Shown here piece by piece: positions 29,885 to 33,681 of a DNA stretch of 33,681 bases. Location of the stretch: positions 1 to 33,681 of the forward strand of contig DAIDHD010000061.1 in assembly GCA_027459765.1 (NCBI GenBank). Direction: 5' to 3'. Made by a program: the position numbers and the translations under genes. This DNA is from Gammaproteobacteria bacterium (lineage in GTDB: Bacteria; Pseudomonadota; Gammaproteobacteria; Steroidobacterales; Steroidobacteraceae). The notes under the pieces were generated by a model. That model was not told the DNA's origin. It saw only the letters and a list, made by a program, of their open reading frames with translations, and ran no database searches. Position 1 is the stretch's first letter, and every line of letters starts with the position of its first letter.

Positions 29885-30556
29885 GTGCGACTCCTGGTGG
29901 TTGAAGACGACGACATCGTGGCCGACGCGATCCTGCGCAGCCTCGCCGGCGCGCGCTTCGCCGCGCACCGGGTGAAGAGCGCCGAGGCGGCACGCGAGGC
30001 GCTCGCGGCGGAACAGTTCGCACTCGCGGTGATCGACGTGGGACTCCCCGGCGCCGACGGCCTGACCTTCGTGCGCCGATTGCGCACGGCCGGCGCGGCG
30101 CTGCCGACCCTGGTGCTCACCGCGCGCTGCACGCTCAACGACAAGGTGGCGGCGCTCGATCTCGGCGCCGACGATTTCCTCGCCAAGCCCTTCGAACCGG
30201 CCGAGCTCGTGGCGCGCTGCCGGGCGCTGCTGCGCCGCTCCGGCGGCACTCTCGACGGCGTCATCCGCTTGCATCGGCTGCGTGCCGATCTCGCCGGCAA
30301 GCGCCTGTGGGTCGACGAGGCCGAGGTCACCCTGACGGCGCGCGAGTGGGCGCTGCTCGACTGCCTGTTGCGGCGGGTCGGCCAGGTCGTGCCCAAGGAA
30401 CGGGTGCAGCAGGCGCTCGCCCAGCCGGACCAGGAGCTCACGCCGAACGCCGTGGAAGCGCACGTTTCGCGGCTGCGCGCCAAGCTCGGCGACGCCGTGG
30501 CGATCCGCAGCCTGCGCGGCTTGGGCTACCGCCTCGACGAAGCGAAATCCGCGTGA
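29885..30556 (+). CDS. OmpR-family response regulator (TctD/QseB-like)
   Basis: The 223-residue protein starts at GTG 29885. The receiver domain (1-118) has the acidic pocket EDD at 7-9, phosphoacceptor Asp51 in VIDVGLPGADG, LTAR with the switch Thr, and AKPFEP with the conserved Lys. The DNA-binding winged helix (about 130-218) has LTAREWALLDCLLRRVGQVV, ELTPNAVEAHVSRLRAKL and the terminal IRSLRGLGYRLDE. It is the usual two-domain transcription factor phosphorylated by the partner kinase, whose gene begins inside its stop codon (GTGA). TAGAGT (29872-29877) lies 7 nt before the GTG. The regulon is unknown; the pilin cluster that follows is a candidate only by position. Confidence 0.92.
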   Translation: MRLLVVEDDDIVADAILRSLAGARFAAHRVKSAEAAREALAAEQFALAVIDVGLPGADGLTFVRRLRTAGAALPTLVLTARCTLNDKVAALDLGADDFLAKPFEPAELVARCRALLRRSGGTLDGVIRLHRLRADLAGKRLWVDEAEVTLTAREWALLDCLLRRVGQVVPKERVQQALAQPDQELTPNAVEAHVSRLRAKLGDAVAIRSLRGLGYRLDEAKSA

Positions 30557-31899
30557 ACGCCTCGATCGGCCGCCGCCTGGTGCTCTGGCTTGCGGTGCCG
30601 TTGATGCTGCTCGCGCTCGGCGGCGCGGTGGTGCACTACTTCACCGGCGTCGCCCCCGGGGTGATCTCGAGCGACCGGCGCCTCAAAGACGCGAGCGCGG
30701 GCCTGATGGGGCACCTCGGCGCCGACGGCGGCCGGGTCGTGCTCGACACACGCGCGGCGGCCTCCTGGCTGCCGAACGCCGACGACGTGCTCTACTGCGT
30801 GCGCGATCCGCACGGTCGACTGATCGCCGGCGACGCGCGCATCCCGGCGGTCGCGCTCGACGGCGCCACCAGCCAGCAGTTCGGCATCTCGCGCGTCGGT
30901 GAGCGCACCTTGCGCACGCTGAGCACCCGCTTCGACACCGCCGCCGGCGTGGTGCTGATCACCGTGGCCGATCTGCGCCCCGCCGCCGAACCCGCCACCC
31001 GCGTCGGGCTGGTGAACACGCTGCTGTGGGACTTCGTGCAGCTGGATCTCACCCTGGTGCTGGTGTGGCTCGGCATCCTGCTCGGCTTGCGGCCGATCAA
31101 GGCGCTGCGCGATGACATCGCACAGCGCTCACCGCTCGACCTGCGACCCATCGACGAGCGCACCGTGCCGCGGGAACTGGCGCCGGTGGTGGTGACCTTG
31201 AACCGGCTGTTCCAGGCACTGCGCACCTCGGCGCAGGCCCAGCGGCAATTCATCGCGAACGCGGCCCACCAGCTTCGTACGCCGATCACGGGCATCCAGG
31301 CGCAGCTCGACCTGCTGGCGGCCGAACCGGCGGCGGCACCGCTCGCCGCACGGCTCGCGACTCTCAAGGAGGGCACGCGGCAACTGGCGCACGCCGCCAA
31401 CCAGCTTCTGTCGCTGGCCCGCGCCGACCCCTCGGCGAACCTGTCGAGCAAGCGCGAAAAGGTGCAACTAGACGCTATCGTCGCCGAAGTGGTGTCGAAA
31501 TTCTTCGATCGAGCCATCCAGCAAAACATCGACCTGGGAGTCGACGTAGCCCCCGCCATGCTGCGCGCGGATCCGGCGCTGCTGGACGATCTACTCGCCA
31601 ATCTGGTGGACAATGCCCTGAAGTACACGCCGTCGGGTGGCAGCGTCACCGTCGCCACGGGTGAGCGCGACGGGCAGCCCTTCCTGAGCGTGGAGGACAC
31701 CGGGCCGGGCATCCCGCCCGCGGAACGGGCCCGGGTGCGGCAGCGGTTCTATCGCGTGCCGGGATCGCCCGGCCACGGCAGCGGCTTGGGGCTTGCCATC
31801 GTCGAGGACATCGCCAGCCTGTACGGGGGGAGCGTGCACCTGGAGGACGGCGCCGACGGTCGCGGCACACGAGTGCGGGTGGACTTCCCCAAGTCCTGA
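30553..31899 (+). CDS. Sensor histidine kinase (TctE/QseC-like)
   Basis: The 448-residue kinase starts at GTG 30553, which overlaps the response regulator stop (GTGA). It has two membrane helices, about 9-28 (LVLWLAVPLMLLALGGAVVHY) and about 158-178 (LDLTLVLVWLGILLGL), flanking a periplasmic domain of the 2CSK_N type. The HisKA box AAHQLRTPITG carries the phosphorylated His239. The HATPase domain has LLANLVDNALKYTPSGG, EDTGPGIP and HGSGLGLAIVEDIASLYGG. The periplasmic domain starts VISSDRRLKDASAGL, as in tricarboxylate-type sensors, but the ligand is unknown. A strong hairpin follows the stop codon. Confidence 0.92.
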   Translation: MNASIGRRLVLWLAVPLMLLALGGAVVHYFTGVAPGVISSDRRLKDASAGLMGHLGADGGRVVLDTRAAASWLPNADDVLYCVRDPHGRLIAGDARIPAVALDGATSQQFGISRVGERTLRTLSTRFDTAAGVVLITVADLRPAAEPATRVGLVNTLLWDFVQLDLTLVLVWLGILLGLRPIKALRDDIAQRSPLDLRPIDERTVPRELAPVVVTLNRLFQALRTSAQAQRQFIANAAHQLRTPITGIQAQLDLLAAEPAAAPLAARLATLKEGTRQLAHAANQLLSLARADPSANLSSKREKVQLDAIVAEVVSKFFDRAIQQNIDLGVDVAPAMLRADPALLDDLLANLVDNALKYTPSGGSVTVATGERDGQPFLSVEDTGPGIPPAERARVRQRFYRVPGSPGHGSGLGLAIVEDIASLYGGSVHLEDGADGRGTRVRVDFPKS

Positions 31900-31926
31900 C
31901 GGCGCAGGGCGGTCGCCCTGCGCCGT
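31899..31926 (+). terminator. Terminator-like hairpin after the histidine kinase
   Basis: CGGCGCAGGGC (31900-31910) and GCCCTGCGCCG (31915-31925) form a perfect 11-bp stem, extended by an A-T pair to 12, with a GGTC loop. It begins at the last base of the stop codon. A T run is missing, so a Rho-independent function is not certain. Confidence 0.55.
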
Positions 31927-31950
31927 GACCCAGGTCGCAAAACCACGCCT

Positions 31951-31973
31951 GGCGGGCGCAGTGTCAGCCCGCC
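31951..31973 (+). terminator. Second hairpin upstream of the pilin cluster
   Basis: GGCGGGC (31951-31957) and GCCCGCC (31967-31973) pair as a 7-bp stem with a 9-nt loop, 29 nt before the fimT ATG. It may be the end of a terminator pair or part of the pilin leader. Confidence 0.35.
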
Positions 31974-32002
31974 GTCAGCGTGGGCTCCTAAGCTCCTCGT
32001 TC

Positions 32003-32593
32003 ATGAACCGAAGCACCCTCGTTCACGAGCCATGCGGCCGTCGTTGCGCCCCGGCGCAGGACAGCGGCTTCACGCTACTCGAGCTGCTGATGACCATGGC
32101 CATCGCCGCGATCCTGCTGACCATCGGCATCCCCTCGTTTCGCTACGTCACCAATTCGAATCGCATCGCCGGCGAAGTCAACGGCCTTCTCGGCGACCTG
32201 CAGTTCGCGCGCAGCGAAGCCATCAAGGAAGGCCGCAGCATCACCGTGTGCGTTTCCAACGACCAGGCGACCTGCGCGAACTCCACTACCTGGAATTCGG
32301 GCTGGATCGTATGGGCGGACGTGAACAACAACAACCGGGTGGACGGCAGCGAAGTGCTGTTGCGGGTGCAGACACCGTTCACCAGCACCGACACCTTCAA
32401 CGCCTCGAATAACGTCTCCACCATCATCTTCAATCGCGAGGGCTACGCCACCGGGATCGCCAACGGCACAGTGATCGCGCTGCACGACGCCACCAACACG
32501 AGCGTGTGGACGCGCTGTCTCGCCGTCACCCTCATCGGCCAGATGACCACGCAGCTCGCCGGCACCACCTTCAACGGATTGACCTGTTCATGA
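32003..32593 (+). CDS. fimT: Type IV minor pilin, GspH/FimT family
   Basis: The 196-residue protein has a 22-residue basic leader ending in SG, then the prepilin peptidase and methylation site FTLLELLMTMAIAAILLTIGIPSF, with Glu5 of the mature part. After this helix is the GspH/FimT domain: QFARSEAIKEGRSITVCVS, GWIVWADVNNNNRVDGSEVLL and TIIFNREGYATG. The mature N-terminus is FTLLE after cleavage at Gly22. Cys and Gly-rich segments follow. ATG 32003 is used because the leader length is reasonable; the open frame continues to 31793. It overlaps pilV by ATGA, so the two are coupled. FimT-type minor pilins help pilus priming and, in some species, DNA binding for natural transformation. Confidence 0.9.
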   Translation: MNRSTLVHEPCGRRCAPAQDSGFTLLELLMTMAIAAILLTIGIPSFRYVTNSNRIAGEVNGLLGDLQFARSEAIKEGRSITVCVSNDQATCANSTTWNSGWIVWADVNNNNRVDGSEVLLRVQTPFTSTDTFNASNNVSTIIFNREGYATGIANGTVIALHDATNTSVWTRCLAVTLIGQMTTQLAGTTFNGLTCS

Positions 32594-33153
32594 TCGCGTC
32601 CATCACCCGCCGACGGTACGGCCGCGGCTTCACGCTGATCGAAGTCATGGTCGCACTCGTGATCACCGCCATCGGCCTGCTGGGGATCGCCAAGATCCAG
32701 GCGCTCGCCTACGCGAGCACGGCCTCTGCGAGCGTGCGCTCGCTGGTGGCGCTGCAGGCGGCCGGCCTCGCCGCGAGCATGCACGCCAACCGCGCCTACT
32801 GGGCCGCGGGCGCGGCGCCGCCGACCCTCACGATCACCGGCACCACCTTGAGCGATGCGACGCTCAACGGACTCGCCACCACCACGAACTACTGCCAGTT
32901 CGGCAGCGGCAACACACCGTGCGCGCCGCAGACTCTGGCCGCCTACGATCTGCACACCTGGGCGCGGGCGCTCAACGGCCAGCTCGTCAATTCCAACCCG
33001 GTGACGACGATCAACTGTCCGGTGGCGATTCCGATGAACTGCACCATCTCGGTGACCTGGACCGAAAAGGCCGTCTCCATCAACAGCCAATCGCAGCAGG
33101 CCACCAGCACGGCGACGTTCACGCCGACTTACGTGCTGTACGTGGAGCCGTGA
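32590..33153 (+). CDS. pilV: Type IV minor pilin PilV
   Basis: The 187-residue protein starts at ATG 32590 overlapping the fimT stop (ATGA). Its leader MIASITRRRYGRG precedes the prepilin site FTLIEVMVALVITAIGLLGIAKIQ, with Glu5 of the mature protein. The remainder includes ALQAAGLAASMHANRAYW, typical of PilV, and four cysteines that may form two disulfides (near CQFGSGNTPC and NCPVAIPMNC). PilV is one of the minor pilins that prime assembly of the type IV pilus. The frame is open upstream to 32506 but lacks a leader consensus there. The next gene starts 5 bp after its stop or overlaps it. Confidence 0.92.
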   Translation: MIASITRRRYGRGFTLIEVMVALVITAIGLLGIAKIQALAYASTASASVRSLVALQAAGLAASMHANRAYWAAGAAPPTLTITGTTLSDATLNGLATTTNYCQFGSGNTPCAPQTLAAYDLHTWARALNGQLVNSNPVTTINCPVAIPMNCTISVTWTEKAVSINSQSQQATSTATFTPTYVLYVEP

Positions 33154-33158
33154 CCATC

Positions 33159-33681
33159 ATGCAGCGCACGCGCCAGCACGGCTTCACGCTCATCGAGATC
33201 CTGATCGCGCTGCTGATCGGTCTGTTCCTGCTCGGCGCGCTGCTCATCATCGTACAGAGCAACAAGCGGGCGTTCAGCGACCAGAATCAGCTCTCGGTAC
33301 TGCAGGACAGCGAGCGCATCGCGCTCTCGCTGATCACCGACGTGGTGCAATCGACGGGCTATTTCCCCGATCCGACCAACAATTCGGCGGCGACCGTGTT
33401 CCCGGCCGCCGGCGCGTTCGCGGCGCTGCAGACCCTCACGGGCACCTACTCCGGCGCGGCGCCCGGCGATTCCATCTCGGTACGCTACGGCACCGTGCAG
33501 AGCGACCGCATCATCAACTGCAGCGGCGGCTCCAACACCACCGGCAGCCTTACCGTGCCCACGCTGTACGTCAACACCTTCCAGGTGGTGAACGGGCAAC
33601 TCCAATGCACCCTGACCACCGGCAATGTCGTCACGGGCACCTACCAGCTGGTGAGCGGGCTCACCAACATGAGCGTGCTCT
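33159..33681 (+). CDS. pilW: Type IV minor pilin PilW, truncated by the window edge
   Basis: The frame is open to the last base, giving 174 residues of an unfinished protein. It starts MQRTRQHG, then the prepilin site FTLIEILIALLIGLFLLGALL, followed by QDSERIALSLITDVVQSTGYFP, which fits PilW. Two cysteines (near NCSGG and LQC) are visible. An in-frame GTG at 33150 overlaps the pilV stop (GTGA) and would add three residues, so the start is not certain. In other gammaproteobacteria pilW is followed by pilX, pilY1 and pilE, which would lie beyond the edge. Confidence 0.9.
   Translation, partial: MQRTRQHGFTLIEILIALLIGLFLLGALLIIVQSNKRAFSDQNQLSVLQDSERIALSLITDVVQSTGYFPDPTNNSAATVFPAAGAFAALQTLTGTYSGAAPGDSISVRYGTVQSDRIINCSGGSNTTGSLTVPTLYVNTFQVVNGQLQCTLTTGNVVTGTYQLVSGLTNMSVL

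Overview
The window is high-GC, gene-dense chromosomal DNA of a gammaproteobacterium. The evidence is the order glyA-nrdR-ribD-ribE-ribBX-ribH-nusB-thiL on one strand, a single-chain PurL of about 1,300 residues, a DUF1820 protein, EttA, xseB next to dxs, and a fimT-pilV-pilW minor pilin cluster. The TIR/TolB-like/TPR receptor and the general style suggest a lineage near Xanthomonadales, Nevskiales or Steroidobacterales. That placement is inference; no rRNA gene is present.

Left part (1-7.7 kb), accessory and metabolic genes: a GFA-family gene running off the left edge and translationally coupled to yceH; a membrane TIR/TolB-like/TPR protein and a small membrane protein of unknown function; an acyl-CoA ligase; a persulfide dioxygenase-rhodanese fusion; and a probable CrtA-like monooxygenase.

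Island (7.8-10.0 kb): a visibly AT-richer three-gene cassette of PIN toxin, ribbon-helix-helix antitoxin and an uncharacterised exported protein. It is bracketed by two direct 108-bp copies of the last 35 codons plus stop of msrA. The intact msrA lies on the right; the left copy is a fragment with a nonsense codon. The cassette promoter overlaps a perfect 18-bp palindrome, and its predicted start site falls on the toxin ATG.

Core part (9.9-28.4 kb): msrA with a lipoprotein gene; xseB-dxs without an intervening ispA; a cytosolic Ser/Thr kinase with a C-terminal cyclic-nucleotide-binding domain; and the large minus-strand block glyA-nrdR-riboflavin genes-nusB-thiL. In this block the RibA half of RibBX has lost its zinc and GTP motifs. 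Then come ettA with a small CxxC protein, convergent purL, and a DUF1820 gene.

Right part (28.4-33.7 kb): an orphan type VI secretion FHA protein (TagH type), a TctD/TctE-like two-component system ending at a strong hairpin, and the start of a type IV minor pilin operon that runs off the right edge.

The most interesting points are the msrA-bracketed cassette with its built-in operator and possible leaderless toxin mRNA, the TIR receptor, the kinase-cyclic nucleotide sensor fusion with an FHA protein in the same window, and a recurring pattern of -10-like hexamers 5-8 nt before start codons that lack a clear Shine-Dalgarno sequence.
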